64,000 nt of DNA from the NCBI RefSeq assembly GCF_021533215.1, contig NZ_JAJNKA010000002.1:175001-239000 (forward strand), given 5' to 3'. Each line of letters opens with the position of its first letter. Within the stretch, counting starts at the first letter, position 1. A model generated the notes under the pieces. That model searched no databases, had not been told where the DNA came from, and worked only from the letters and a program-made list of their open reading frames with translations. Shown piece after piece: positions 1-9,742 of this stretch. The position numbers and the translations under genes are program-made. Source of the stretch: Portibacter lacus (GTDB lineage Bacteria > Bacteroidota > Bacteroidia > Chitinophagales > Saprospiraceae).

Positions 1-10
1 TTTGGGATTG

Positions 11-41
11 CAAAGATAGTAGCGTTTTTCATTTATGCAAA
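11..41 (-). promoter_or_regulatory. Bacteroidota promoter for a gene off the left edge
   Basis: Read on the minus strand, TTTG (41-38) is followed after exactly 19 nt by TATCTTTG (18-11). This is a full match to the Bacteroidota sigma-factor promoter form TTTG-N19-TAnnTTTG. It points left, so the gene it drives begins outside this window. The motif is seen directly; activity is inferred. Confidence 0.75.
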
Positions 42-556
42 GCTTTCCGAGAAATATTTTAAATATTTTCTCAAAACACACCTTTTCATCAATATCCACC
101 CCAAGTCAAAATTAGGATCTCCGCATATCATCGGTATTTGATTTCGTGTTTTAAAGCAATAGCAGAACATACTTACAACTAAAACCGTATCTACTTAATT
201 GAAAATTAAATCTCTTTTTTTTAAAATAAATTACTCTTTTTCACTCAATCAACGAATTTAAGATCATATACACATGATATAGGCCCTTCTCGCCCATGAA
301 AACTGAAGGAATTAAACTAATCGATTTGAAATATTTATTGGAAATATGTAAAAAGTAATTGAAAAATATACTTTTTCTCAATTTAAGAATTACTATTTGA
401 TTCTTATAATAGATAAAATGGTCGAAGTATTAACTATAAATATCCATTCTTACTTTATAAAAGTATGCAGGTTCCGATTTATCTATAAAGAAAATATGAG
501 GTGTTTTTTTATTCTACCCTGCAATGCCTTTCAAAAAAAACATTTGAATCTACTTT
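42..556. other. Non-coding stretch, no gene seen
   Basis: AT-rich sequence with frequent stops in all frames between the leftward promoter at 11-41 and the end of crtB. I see no conserved ORF, structural RNA or strong hairpin. It probably holds the 3' region of the carotenoid operon. Confidence 0.6.
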
Positions 557-1393
557 TTATAATAAATTGAACCTATGTCGAACTGCACTTTCTAAAAACA
601 AGTACATCTTTTTTCCATCATTTACTCGAATTCTTTTTCGTTTTACCATGATAGCATTTGATTTCTTGATCTTTTCGAACAAATTCAGGTAGTAAACATA
701 TGCTACATGGACTCCAAATCTTACCTCTCTTGGCAATTTTATTATTCCTTTATATGCATCATCGAAGTCTTTTTTGATATCTGACTCTATTCTAAGCTTC
801 TCATTATTATCAAAATGATTAAAATCTATCCCTGGGAAATACACTCTTCCTCTTTCATCGAAATCACTTTTCATGTCTCTTAGGAAATTTATCTTCTGAA
901 AAGCTGCTCCTAAACTTCGTGCAGGTGAAACCAACTCCTCATATAATGCATCATTTTTATGACAAAACACTTTCAGACACATTAACCCCACCACCTCTGC
1001 TGAACCATAAATGTATTCTTCATATAGATCATCGCAATACTCATTGTGATATAAATCCATTTCCATACTTTTGAGAAATGCATTAATTAATGCTGGATCT
1101 ATTTGGTATTCATTAACCACTTTCTGAAAAGCATGTAATACTGGATTAAGACTAAGCTTCTCATCTATCGCTCTGAAAGCATCCTTTTTAAAATCATCGA
1201 GGAGTTTCTTCTTGTCATACCCATGAAAGGTATCTACAATTTCATCTGCAAATCTTACGAATCCATATATATTATATATAGGTGCCCTAAACTTTTTCTC
1301 AAATGCCAGTATTCCTAGCGAAAATGAAGTAGAGTACCTTTTAGTAATTAAATGGCTACACTCTTCACACGTTTTTGTATATAATGATAACAT
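557..1393 (-). CDS. crtB: Phytoene/squalene synthase family protein (probable phytoene synthase)
   Basis: Expected to condense two geranylgeranyl diphosphates to phytoene, the first committed carotenoid step. The 278 residues match the usual length of bacterial CrtB. Two aspartate-rich substrate-Mg sites are visible: DEIVD at about residues 50-54 and DMKSDFDERGRVYFPG at about 173-188. The start is ATG. It lies 12 nt downstream of the phytoene desaturase gene on the same strand, so the two form an operon, and this pairing makes phytoene rather than squalene synthesis likely. No cyclase or ketolase gene is visible here, so the final pigment cannot be deduced. Confidence 0.93.
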   Translation of the reverse strand: MLSLYTKTCEECSHLITKRYSTSFSLGILAFEKKFRAPIYNIYGFVRFADEIVDTFHGYDKKKLLDDFKKDAFRAIDEKLSLNPVLHAFQKVVNEYQIDPALINAFLKSMEMDLYHNEYCDDLYEEYIYGSAEVVGLMCLKVFCHKNDALYEELVSPARSLGAAFQKINFLRDMKSDFDERGRVYFPGIDFNHFDNNEKLRIESDIKKDFDDAYKGIIKLPREVRFGVHVAYVYYLNLFEKIKKSNAIMVKRKRIRVNDGKKMYLFLESAVRHRFNLL

Positions 1394-1405
1394 CTAAGTG
1401 GCTTT

Positions 1406-2863
1406 TTATTGTTTAAGTATTTCTTGTGCTACTACTTGCCCTGATATTAGAGAAGGTGGAACACCTGGTCCTGGAGTCGTTAACTGTCCTGTATAAAATA
1501 CATTCTTAATATTACTCTTCATTTTTGGTTTCAAGAAAGCTGTTTGTCTTAGTGTGTTTGCTAATCCATAAGCATTTCCTTTAAAGGCATTGTAGTCAGA
1601 CTTGAAATTTTCAATTCCATATGACCTCTTATATATAATATGTCCTCGAATAGATTCTCCTGTTTGTTCCTCTAATCTCTCTATCATTATATTAAAATAC
1701 TTTTCCCTGATTTCTTCATTGTCCTCTAAGTCTGGTGCGAGAGGCATGAGTAAAAATACATTCTCCATTCCATCAGGTGCAACACTATCATCTGTTACTG
1801 ATGGTACACATACATAGAACAATGGGTCCGATGGCCATTTCGGCTCTTCATAAATATCTTTCGCATGTTGATCAAAATCTTTATCGAAAAACAGATTATG
1901 GTGTTTCAAACTCTTTAGCTTCTTATTTACTCCTATATAATATAGTAGTGACGATGGTGCAAGTTCTCTCTTATCCCAATATTCAGCACTGTACTTACGG
2001 TAAGCTTTCGGGATAAGCTCTTGTTCGATATGTCTATAATCTGCAGAACCAACTACAAAATCACATTCGTATACATCCGTTTCTGTAAGTACACGCTTAG
2101 CCGCTCCTTTCTCTATGTCAATTTGGGTAACATTCTGATTACATAAAATCTCTACTCCGAGCTCCTCAGCAAGTGAAATCATACCATCTATTATCTTATG
2201 CATTCCTCCCATTGGATACCAAGTGCCTAAATTCAGATCCGCATAATTCATTAAACTATATAAAGCTGGTGTCTTCTGAGGTGTAGCACCTAGAAATAAA
2301 ACAGGAAACTCTAACAGCTGAATCAACTTAGGATTTTTGAAGAGTTTGCGTACTTGCTTAGAAATAGAACTAAACATATCTAACTTCAATGCAGATTTAG
2401 CAATTCTCAAATCCATAAATTCAAGTATAGAATGACTAGGTTTCCAAACGAACTCATTCATTCCTACCTCATACTTGTACTTTGCTTCTTCTAGAAATTG
2501 TTTTAACTTTTCAGAACTACCTGGTTCTATCTGATCAAAGAGAACATATAGATCTTCTATTTCTGCTGGTACTTCTAGTTTATCGTCTTTATAATATATA
2601 CGGTACGAAGGATCAAGTCTGACTAAATCGTAATAATCACTTACCTTCTTACCAAATCGATTAAAGAATTCTTCAAACACTTCTGGCATCCAGTACCAGC
2701 TAGGGCCCATATCAAAGGTGAATCCTTCTGCTTTAAATTTCCGAGCTCTTCCTCCTGGAGAATCGTTCTTTTCTAAAACTTTCACCTTATATCCTTTCTC
2801 TGCTAGACAACTTGCTGCTGCCAGTCCTGAAAACCCAGACCCTATAACTATAACTTCTTTCAT
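1406..2863 (-). CDS. crtI: Phytoene desaturase (CrtI family)
   Basis: FAD-dependent desaturase converting phytoene toward lycopene-type carotenoids. An N-terminal dinucleotide-binding fold (IGSGFSGLAAASCLAEKG, about residues 6-23) is followed by the PGGRAR segment. The C-terminal bacterial-type desaturase signature TPGPGVPPSLISGQ lies at about 463-476. The length of 485 residues is normal for CrtI. The start is ATG, and it is the first gene of a two-gene operon with crtB. The family also contains diapophytoene desaturases and carotenoid isomerases; partnership with crtB favours phytoene desaturase. No clear -7 box was found in the 251-nt gap shared with the divergent gene. Confidence 0.93.
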   Translation of the reverse strand: MKEVIVIGSGFSGLAAASCLAEKGYKVKVLEKNDSPGGRARKFKAEGFTFDMGPSWYWMPEVFEEFFNRFGKKVSDYYDLVRLDPSYRIYYKDDKLEVPAEIEDLYVLFDQIEPGSSEKLKQFLEEAKYKYEVGMNEFVWKPSHSILEFMDLRIAKSALKLDMFSSISKQVRKLFKNPKLIQLLEFPVLFLGATPQKTPALYSLMNYADLNLGTWYPMGGMHKIIDGMISLAEELGVEILCNQNVTQIDIEKGAAKRVLTETDVYECDFVVGSADYRHIEQELIPKAYRKYSAEYWDKRELAPSSLLYYIGVNKKLKSLKHHNLFFDKDFDQHAKDIYEEPKWPSDPLFYVCVPSVTDDSVAPDGMENVFLLMPLAPDLEDNEEIREKYFNIMIERLEEQTGESIRGHIIYKRSYGIENFKSDYNAFKGNAYGLANTLRQTAFLKPKMKSNIKNVFYTGQLTTPGPGVPPSLISGQVVAQEILKQ

Positions 2864-3114
2864 TTTTACGTCTCTAGTATTGTCCTCTAGATGACTTACT
2901 TAACACGAATTCTGGTGTTTTGTTCTAGAAGTGAAATACATTAGAATTATTATAGACTCCTATAATACGCAATTTTGAGCTGAATTACTGTTAACTTTTA
3001 TCTATGTATTATATATATATGTACTTGAAAATTAGATTTGATAGAATGGATATGCCAACCTAAAACAAAAAGAACCTATATATATAATATATACACTAGT
3101 TATCATATATAAAA

Positions 3115-4050
3115 ATGAAAAATATAGTATCGATCATATTATTCCTTGTTTTGATAACTCCTAATGGATTAAGTCAGGAATTAAGATTAGTAGATTCTAT
3201 TGTTACATCCTATCCATCTAGTGGTCAAACTGTCAAAAAATTATCTAAGAGAATAAACAGTTCATTCAAAAGTGATCTTGAAAAAGTAAGAGCAATTTAT
3301 ACGTGGATAGCTTTAAACGTAAGCTATGATATAAAAGAAAGTGGCAAATACAATTACACAAACTTTGACGAAGAAGAAAGGCTAGTGAAAGATATAAAAC
3401 AAACTAAAAAACTTTCCAAACGTGTGATTTCAAAACGTAAAGCTGTATGTGAAGGTTATGCATCACTATTTCATGAACTATGCATAGCTACTGGGTTGGA
3501 ATCCGAAATTGTTCTTGGAAACGCAAAAACTAACATTAGCCAAATCGGGAATTCAAATAGGTACAATCATGCATGGAATATTGTGCAAATTGATAACTCT
3601 AAATATCTATTTGATGTGACTTGGGATGCTATTTATGAATTTAAACCCAATGTGACTTACCGATACTTCATGACTAATCCTCGGATTTTTATTAAGAATC
3701 ATTTTCCCAAATCATCAATAAACCAATTAATTGATAAACCTGTTAGTCAAACAGCATATGCAAATTGGCCGCTATTTCATATGACTTCATCAACAGAAGA
3801 GTTCGAAATATCACCAATCCAAGGAATATTATCGAAAAAAGAAAATGTCAACTTTGAAATAAGAACTATAAATGATACTCACTTAACTTCTGCTGGATAT
3901 TCAATAGGTAAACAGTTTGTTAACGTAACTGACTTAATTAATCAAAATGGAAACTCCATCAACTTTAGTGTAGAAAAAGAAAAATTGACAAATTCAAAAT
4001 TGACTATTTTTATGAATAATAAATCGGTTGCAAGCTATAAACTAAAATGA
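3115..4050 (+). CDS. Exported transglutaminase-like domain protein
   Basis: 311 residues with an N-terminal signal peptide (about 1-20, ending near SQ). The core is a transglutaminase/cysteine-protease-like domain of the kind found in bacterial homologues of kyphoscoliosis peptidase. The triad is visible: Cys112 in CEGYASLF, His152 in HAWN and Asp167 in FDVTWD. The C-terminal 90 residues look like a beta-rich domain without a recognised name. Activity is likely protein cleavage or cross-linking in the periplasm, but the substrate is unknown. It is divergent from crtI and convergent with the next gene. A TAGATTTG sequence at 3033-3040 could be its -7 box but lacks a clear -33 element. Confidence 0.8.
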   Translation: MKNIVSIILFLVLITPNGLSQELRLVDSIVTSYPSSGQTVKKLSKRINSSFKSDLEKVRAIYTWIALNVSYDIKESGKYNYTNFDEEERLVKDIKQTKKLSKRVISKRKAVCEGYASLFHELCIATGLESEIVLGNAKTNISQIGNSNRYNHAWNIVQIDNSKYLFDVTWDAIYEFKPNVTYRYFMTNPRIFIKNHFPKSSINQLIDKPVSQTAYANWPLFHMTSSTEEFEISPIQGILSKKENVNFEIRTINDTHLTSAGYSIGKQFVNVTDLINQNGNSINFSVEKEKLTNSKLTIFMNNKSVASYKLK

Positions 4051-4084
4051 CTACATGTGATAACATGCCGCGATAACTCCATAC

Positions 4085-4132
4085 CTCGTTCCTCGGAACG
4101 GAGCATGCAGCTAAGACGTTATAAAAACGTCT
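4085..4132. terminator. Two hairpins between convergent genes
   Basis: An inverted repeat around GTTCC/GGAAC (4085-4103) is followed by AGACGT/ACGTCT arms around a short loop (4114-4132). They sit between convergent gene ends at 4050 and 4212. Neither has a strong U-tract, so termination is inferred from position. Confidence 0.4.
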
Positions 4133-4211
4133 AGATCTCAATGCGGAAACACTCCTTATATATATATAATAATAAGAAACAAAATTAAGAAGCCAAATCT
4201 GCGGGCTCTTC

Positions 4212-6092
4212 TTAAGTCTTCTTTTTCACGAGTACAATCTTACTATTATCAAGAGATGAAAAGGTTTTCATCTTTTCTCGATACTCATTGTACTTCTCAG
4301 GCGGAAATTCAAATATCTTCGAAACCCATTTCTTATATACTTTGATGGCATCGTCTTCTTTGCTGATGCTCAATCTAAAACTGCCATATACTGTGTCCTC
4401 ATCAAAGTTTTCATTTGGCAATGCTTCTATTTCATAATCATCTGGAATAATTATGGTTATTTCGTGTTCAACCGTTTCTTCTACTATAGAATAAAAATTG
4501 AGCTTTCGCTCTTCTACAGAAGACGGAACGCTAAGTTCACTATTTACACCATCTAGAGGAATAAACAATCTTTTCCCCGCTCTAGACCCATATTGACTAA
4601 CCTCAAGCTCATATTTCGTTTGAAGTTTAGGTTCTCCGTCAATAATATCATCCTCATATGAGAATAGTTTTTGAATTCCTACTGGGTATGATCTCTGAAA
4701 GGATTTCTCTTTTTCTTCTTGTGTCATCATCGGAAGAACCGTCCGATAATAGTCATGACGGTAACCTTCATAAGTACTTACACTTTTAATATGTGCACCT
4801 CCAGATTCTAATAATTCTATACTTGTAGATATATGTTTAGTATTTTCATCCTTCCCCATCTTAGGAGTATGTTTAAATATCGGACCTGAGGCAGTCGATA
4901 TCATCACCTTCTTATTAGCATTATCATTACCAAGGTATCCCAAAGGATAATTATTCGAAGTACATTCGACAAACATATCTTGAGAAGGGACATATAGAAT
5001 GGCATGATTAAACAAACCAGCATCCACAAACTCTTCTGAAAGTGGGTTATATACTTCCTCCCCTCTTTTAATAATCACTTTATTATTCTCAACTCCAATC
5101 TCTGAAAGCATTGCTCCCATAAAATTGGAAAGCGCTTTACAATCTCCAAATTTATTGTGTTCTACGTATGCTGCATCAAATGTCTGCCACCCACCTATGC
5201 CTAACTGAACACTTATATATCGCATGTTTTCTTTCAGGTAGGTATAGAGTGCATCGATTTTGCTGAACTCATCATCTTTATCTTCTGTTAATTGCTTCAC
5301 CTTCGCCGCCATTTCAGGTGACAATTGATCACGATCCACATTCAGTTGGTAGTAAAAGTCATTATAAGTCTCCCATGTTTCTTGACTTCCTTCATATCCA
5401 TCAAAGTAAAATTGAGTAGGATAGATCTTTACTAGAGGAAAAACTCGATAACCAGATGGCCCTAGTGGTTCGTATTTAAGAGCAGGTAAGTTTTCGACTT
5501 CCCATACCAGTGCCTTTTTATTATCTAAGGTTTTCTCTTTAGGATCCATCATCCCATTATAACCTCTATATCTAATTTTCAAATCTGATGGATATGAAAT
5601 AATATAAGAAGATTTAACTACAGCTTGATTGTATTGATTCGGATAGTAGTGGTCGTATACTTGCATTCCATCATACTCCACTTCTGATTCAATTTCAATA
5701 ATGTATGGCGGATTGAATTTTTCGAAACTTAATGACAATGATCTGGAATCTGAGTATAATTCATTAGAAGGAGTCGGTAAGTCATGAAAATCTTTTTTCT
5801 TATATTTTTCTAAACGCTTACCATCTGCATCAAATATGGAAACATTAAGGTTTTTTACTTTGATAAGATCATTAAAACCTACAGCATAACCTGTATCATC
5901 ACTGTCCTCACTTAAAATTAATATTTTCTTATAAGTTGTTTTTATAGCCTTCTTCTTAGAAAGAACAGCATATTCTATCTTTTCTTCTAAAACAACATCA
6001 TTAGCATTCTCATATGTATTACTAACGGGATCAACTTCTGAAGAAAAGCCACAAACATTGAACAAGAATATATAAAGTAGGACCTGTTTCAT
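4212..6092 (-). CDS. DUF3857 / transglutaminase-like exported protein
   Basis: 626 residues with a short N-terminal signal peptide. An N-terminal DUF3857-type beta domain (about 30-260) is followed by a transglutaminase-like core at about 270-400, containing FGDCKALSNFM (Cys318) and FNHAILYV (His363). The usual third residue is Glu376 in FVECTSN rather than aspartate, an unusual but possibly functional change. A C-terminal beta region (about 400-600) completes the common three-part Bacteroidota layout. The gene starts one nucleotide after the stop of the paralogous upstream gene, so the two are cotranscribed. Function is unknown; members are usually envelope proteins. Confidence 0.8.
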   Translation of the reverse strand: MKQVLLYIFLFNVCGFSSEVDPVSNTYENANDVVLEEKIEYAVLSKKKAIKTTYKKILILSEDSDDTGYAVGFNDLIKVKNLNVSIFDADGKRLEKYKKKDFHDLPTPSNELYSDSRSLSLSFEKFNPPYIIEIESEVEYDGMQVYDHYYPNQYNQAVVKSSYIISYPSDLKIRYRGYNGMMDPKEKTLDNKKALVWEVENLPALKYEPLGPSGYRVFPLVKIYPTQFYFDGYEGSQETWETYNDFYYQLNVDRDQLSPEMAAKVKQLTEDKDDEFSKIDALYTYLKENMRYISVQLGIGGWQTFDAAYVEHNKFGDCKALSNFMGAMLSEIGVENNKVIIKRGEEVYNPLSEEFVDAGLFNHAILYVPSQDMFVECTSNNYPLGYLGNDNANKKVMISTASGPIFKHTPKMGKDENTKHISTSIELLESGGAHIKSVSTYEGYRHDYYRTVLPMMTQEEKEKSFQRSYPVGIQKLFSYEDDIIDGEPKLQTKYELEVSQYGSRAGKRLFIPLDGVNSELSVPSSVEERKLNFYSIVEETVEHEITIIIPDDYEIEALPNENFDEDTVYGSFRLSISKEDDAIKVYKKWVSKIFEFPPEKYNEYREKMKTFSSLDNSKIVLVKKKT

Positions 6093-6093
6093 A

Positions 6094-8016
6094 CTAGACT
6101 TTTTTAAGCACTATTTGCTCTCCAGACTTTTCTATCATCATATCAAAAAGTCTTTTCAATGCTCCATATTCAGATGGGGCATAATGAGATTTCCGAATAT
6201 CAATTTTCTTTATAATTTGAATTATATTTCCATTCACACTTGCTGATAACTGAAAGATGGCTGTTCTATCTTCTATCGTCATCGAAGTTCCCTCTGGAAT
6301 TTCATCTACTTCATACCCTTCTGGAATAGTCAAATAAAAAATATATTGTTCCAAGAAAGGTCGCCCGAAATCTACTGGGAACTTCCTCTCATTAATTTTA
6401 AAAGGATTTTCTTCATAATTACTATATACAAAAGGATCTATATACATTAATTCACCAGCACTGACGCATGCTCCAGGTATTTCCACTTCAACTTCCTCTC
6501 TAAAGCTTTCATAAAGATTGCTTTCGTTTTCGCACTTTGCAGATAGCACATCTACATCAGGAAACTTATCCTTAATTCTGTTCTCCCAATGTTTTCCGTC
6601 TTTTCCATCTTCATAATGATCACGTTCTATAATTGCATTCGCATCATCATATTTACCTTTAAATGTTCCAACTAGCGCGTCACCTTCAATATTTAAATTA
6701 AAAAAGAATATATCAGACCCTTTAGATGCTTCTATATTGAACCAAGTTGGCCCTTCTTTCCTAGCAATTAGTCCTTCTTTATTTAATGCGTCAAAGCCTA
6801 CGATCCCTGGAGGTCGATTTTTTTGTTCAATGTCTATAAGCATTGGTTCTCCTTCCACTTCAGCATAAACGATGGCATATGTAAATTGGTCAATGAAAGG
6901 ATATGCAGTGTACAACTGACCATGACTACGTGTACTTATCAAAAATGGATGGGCTTCCACTTCCATTTCCCTCAGTAAATTGATCATCATAAAACTAAGT
7001 TCAGAATGATTTGCTTCTTTGGCTTCGAAAGCTTTCTCTATTCCATCGGTACTATACAAACCATAATACCCATTGCACTTCACATTTTCAAGAAGGAATG
7101 ATTGCAGTTTGAGAATCTTTTCTTTTACCGGAATTTCCATATCTAAGATAGGCCGTGCCAGTTCTACAATCTCGTTAGAGGCACCTTTCTTCTCAATTTG
7201 GCTACCAAAATTTTTGCTATCATAGAGTTCTTTTATTAATTGCTCCCAAGTAGAGGTCAATGTTTTGTATACGCCATAAGAATCATTATAACCTTTAAGC
7301 TGCATTTTCAATCGGCCTCTATAATCCTCCATTGTTGTTATAAAGGATTCACTTTTCATAGAAGGAACATTTTCCATGGTAAAAGTGCTTACATCTGTCT
7401 TTATATATTCTTGGCCTTGCCTTAGAAAGATATAATCTATATTCTCCGGTACGTCGTACTTAACGCTAGCAAACTTGGTGGGGATATCGAATTGAAACCA
7501 GAAATCTTCAAGAGAAAAATAATTCTTAGACCTTAGTTCGTAGTAATACTCTATAATTACTCCTTCTGTAAGTTTTGGAAAAGTAAACTTAACGTTAGTC
7601 CATGCATTATCAGCTTCTTCTTTATAGATTTCTTTCTTTGAAAGCTTATACGACGAGCCATCAGGATAAGTAATCAAAGCCTTTAAGTTAGATATACTCT
7701 CTGTTTTGTCCTTATGATAATAGGATATATTAATTTCTGCCCGATCGAAAGCTGTTTCTTTGAAAATTTTAATTCGCTTGAAGTTGTAGTAAACCATACT
7801 AATTCCAGTACCTGGAAATACCATTTTGACTTCAGATGTTTTAGCTAAAACAACGGCATCAGCATCTGGATCAAGCTCATATGACTTCATGTCGATATCT
7901 TCTTGAGATACTTTTCCAAATCTGTCTGATTTCTTCTGACTTATTGCTGGACTAGAGAGCATGCTTACGAAAAAACAAATCAATCCAACTGATAGATTAA
8001 GATTAAAGTTAGGCAT
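6094..8016 (-). CDS. DUF3857 / degenerate transglutaminase-like exported protein
   Basis: 640 residues with a signal peptide (about 1-27) and the same DUF3857-transglutaminase-C-terminal layout as the next gene. The segment aligning with the catalytic Cys motif reads KEANHSELSFMMINLLREM, with no cysteine (about 333-351). The segment that normally carries histidine reads QFTYAIVY (Tyr380). The catalytic triad is therefore missing, and this is probably a binding or structural pseudoenzyme. It is the first gene of a two-gene operon whose second member keeps Cys and His, which suggests the pair acts together. The start is ATG. Confidence 0.75.
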   Translation of the reverse strand: MPNFNLNLSVGLICFFVSMLSSPAISQKKSDRFGKVSQEDIDMKSYELDPDADAVVLAKTSEVKMVFPGTGISMVYYNFKRIKIFKETAFDRAEINISYYHKDKTESISNLKALITYPDGSSYKLSKKEIYKEEADNAWTNVKFTFPKLTEGVIIEYYYELRSKNYFSLEDFWFQFDIPTKFASVKYDVPENIDYIFLRQGQEYIKTDVSTFTMENVPSMKSESFITTMEDYRGRLKMQLKGYNDSYGVYKTLTSTWEQLIKELYDSKNFGSQIEKKGASNEIVELARPILDMEIPVKEKILKLQSFLLENVKCNGYYGLYSTDGIEKAFEAKEANHSELSFMMINLLREMEVEAHPFLISTRSHGQLYTAYPFIDQFTYAIVYAEVEGEPMLIDIEQKNRPPGIVGFDALNKEGLIARKEGPTWFNIEASKGSDIFFFNLNIEGDALVGTFKGKYDDANAIIERDHYEDGKDGKHWENRIKDKFPDVDVLSAKCENESNLYESFREEVEVEIPGACVSAGELMYIDPFVYSNYEENPFKINERKFPVDFGRPFLEQYIFYLTIPEGYEVDEIPEGTSMTIEDRTAIFQLSASVNGNIIQIIKKIDIRKSHYAPSEYGALKRLFDMMIEKSGEQIVLKKV

Positions 8017-8316
8017 TTAAAAGGTATGGTTGTGTTAATCAATATGTTAGGTAGTAAAAGTATAAATGATATTTAGTAATCACAAAGTTTTGTAGGGAAA
8101 TTGAAAACATTTAACATGTATGTAATATGACTTACATATTGACTAAGGTGAAAATTTAAACTTCGAATCTTGAAAATCATTGGTGTAGGCAAAGTGATTA
8201 TGTACGTGCGACCTAATCTTTGCAATATTAAAAAAGCATCTATTCAATCAGTGTTTGATACTTTATCGTTCTAATGCTTTTCGCTTCCCGAAATATCGAT
8301 GGCCATAACCGAAATT
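8017..8316. other. Intergenic region, no gene seen
   Basis: AT-rich spacer upstream of the DUF3857 pair and downstream of the 125-residue protein gene. It holds the presumed promoter of the DUF3857 operon, but no TAnnTTTG match was found. The terminator at its right edge is listed separately. Confidence 0.5.
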
Positions 8317-8353
8317 AAAAAGACCTTTACCTTGGTATACAAGATAAAGGCCT
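8317..8353 (-). terminator. Rho-independent terminator
   Basis: On the minus strand an AGGCCTTTA/TAAAGGTCT stem with an inner CTTG/CAAG extension is followed by TTTTT. It lies about 45 nt past the stop of the gene at 8398-8775. Confidence 0.75.
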
Positions 8354-8397
8354 AGATATCTGCTATCGACAACAGATATTATGTAGAGTTGATTCAA

Positions 8398-8775
8398 TCA
8401 TTCTTTCTGGGCATTCAGAAATTTATCCAGACTTTCGCCCTTCGCTTCCTGCTTACCAAGCGTCCATGAATCGGTAATAGATGTTTGCAGCCATTGATCC
8501 CCAGACTTTCTGAAGACTTGCACATACAGACCAAAATAATCTTCCATTAATTTTTCAAAATCACTAACCTTAATATTTTCGTTCAATGAAAGCTCACCAT
8601 CATTCAAATCTGGGTTGAGATAGTCTAAAGTCACCTCCTCTGTAATTAGATTCTTATTACTAGAGATTTCATTATTCCCGTGTTCCTTATTATAGAACTC
8701 TATTTTGAGCATTGGATAATGGTTGTGAAATGTATTTTTGACTTCCTCTGTGGTCATGTTGCTACGGATTTTCAT
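8398..8775 (-). CDS. Conserved-looking protein of unknown function
   Basis: 125 residues, soluble, acidic, with no signal peptide or membrane segment. I do not recognise a named domain. The C-terminal half (FEKLMEDYFGLYVQVFRK, then WLQTSITDSWTLGKQEAKGE) looks like a compact alpha/beta fold. It has an ATG start, a terminator downstream and a perfect 14-bp palindrome TCCTAATATTAGGA at 8799-8812 about 25 nt upstream. It sits beside the LOG enzyme and universal stress genes, which hints at a stress role, but that is context only. Confidence 0.6.
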   Translation of the reverse strand: MKIRSNMTTEEVKNTFHNHYPMLKIEFYNKEHGNNEISSNKNLITEEVTLDYLNPDLNDGELSLNENIKVSDFEKLMEDYFGLYVQVFRKSGDQWLQTSITDSWTLGKQEAKGESLDKFLNAQKE

Positions 8776-8798
8776 AACTTTTAATTTTTCGATTAGAT

Positions 8799-8812
8799 TC
8801 CTAATATTAGGA
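8799..8812. promoter_or_regulatory. 14-bp palindrome upstream of the 125-residue gene
   Basis: TCCTAATATTAGGA is a perfect palindrome 23 nt before the ATG at 8775. It could be an operator, and it also lies downstream of no other gene end. AT-rich palindromes arise easily, so this is tentative. Confidence 0.3.
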
Positions 8813-8867
8813 TGAGGATACTATCCAAGAATTCATTAACTTATATTTATGATGACTTGGGAGAAAT

Positions 8868-9590
8868 CTAGGCCCGCTCTCCAAGTAACCATAATGCTTT
8901 TCTTTTAGATTTAACTTTATAGTTATCTGCTATATATTTAAGAATATGGCTTTTCGCCTCTTCTATGTCATCTGTAAATAAGATTAACTGTTTATCTTCT
9001 GCAGAAATCGTCTCTTCATCTTCCATTTTTAAAATCATAGCTTGGATATCCGCATAGAATTCATTACCCATAACCACTACTGGAAAATTTTGCAAAACAG
9101 CTGTTTGTATTAGTGTGATCGTCTCGAATAACTCATCTAAGGTTCCAAATCCTCCTGGCATCACTATGAATGCGTAAGAATACTTGAGTAACAGTACTTT
9201 TCTCACGAAAAAATAATCAAACAAGATCCACTTCTGCATGTAAGGATTCACCTTCTGCTCATGTGGCAACTTAATCGCACATCCCACAGTCCGACCACCT
9301 GCTTCAAAAGCTCCCCGATTAGCTGCCTCCATAATACCTGGACCTCCACCAGTCATAATGGTAAACCCTAATTTCGATAGATCTCCTGCCAAGTTTTGGG
9401 TAACCTTGTAATGCTCGTTGGTCTCTGGCAATCTTGCAGAACCAAAAAAAGTAATACATGGACCTACAAAATGTAACTTCCTAAATCCCTTAAGTAGTTG
9501 AAGCATTACTCTGAATGAAAAATTCAATTCTTGCCCTCGACTATTCGGACCATCTAGAAATTGTAATTCCGGATTCAGAATTTTGTCCAT
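8868..9590 (-). CDS. LOG family protein (putative nucleotide 5'-monophosphate phosphoribohydrolase)
   Basis: Rossmann-type LOG/YvdD-family protein of about 240 residues. Both hallmark motifs are present: GGGPGIMEAANRGA and PGGFGTLDELFE, the second holding the catalytic Glu. The family releases free base (cytokinins in plants, other nucleobases in bacteria) from nucleoside monophosphates. I chose the ATG at 9590; a TTG three codons upstream (9599) is in frame but less likely. It is divergent from the Usp gene at 9743. The extended N-terminus (about 40 residues before the first beta strand) matches the longer TIGR00730-type group. Physiological substrate is unknown. Confidence 0.88.
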   Translation of the reverse strand: MDKILNPELQFLDGPNSRGQELNFSFRVMLQLLKGFRKLHFVGPCITFFGSARLPETNEHYKVTQNLAGDLSKLGFTIMTGGGPGIMEAANRGAFEAGGRTVGCAIKLPHEQKVNPYMQKWILFDYFFVRKVLLLKYSYAFIVMPGGFGTLDELFETITLIQTAVLQNFPVVVMGNEFYADIQAMILKMEDEETISAEDKQLILFTDDIEEAKSHILKYIADNYKVKSKRKALWLLGERA

Positions 9591-9689
9591 ACCATCCAAT
9601 TTTTCATCATTTTATAAAAACGCTTTATTATCAGTTTAAAATTAGGCGATATATCTCTTCATCTCCATGATTAACATCACCTACTACAT

Positions 9690-9703
9690 TGATTCGTATC
9701 ATT
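9690..9703. promoter_or_regulatory. FNR-like dyad
   Basis: TTGAT-TCGT-ATCAT differs by one base from the Fnr consensus TTGAT-N4-ATCAA. It lies 40 nt before the ATG of the Usp gene at 9743, in the gap shared with the divergent LOG gene. Binding is inferred. Confidence 0.45.
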
Positions 9704-9742
9704 TCTTAGCAGCCTGATATTTGAGAACTTGGTAAAAAAAAT

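Noticed and set aside
501-692. 63-codon plus-strand ORF
   Set aside because: It overlaps the 3' end of crtB on the other strand and its low-complexity Phe/Ser/Lys composition is that of a shadow frame.
3033-3040. TAGATTTG as promoter of the transglutaminase-like gene
   Set aside because: It fits the -7 form but no -33 TTTG lies 19-21 nt upstream, and AT-rich DNA gives such octamers often.
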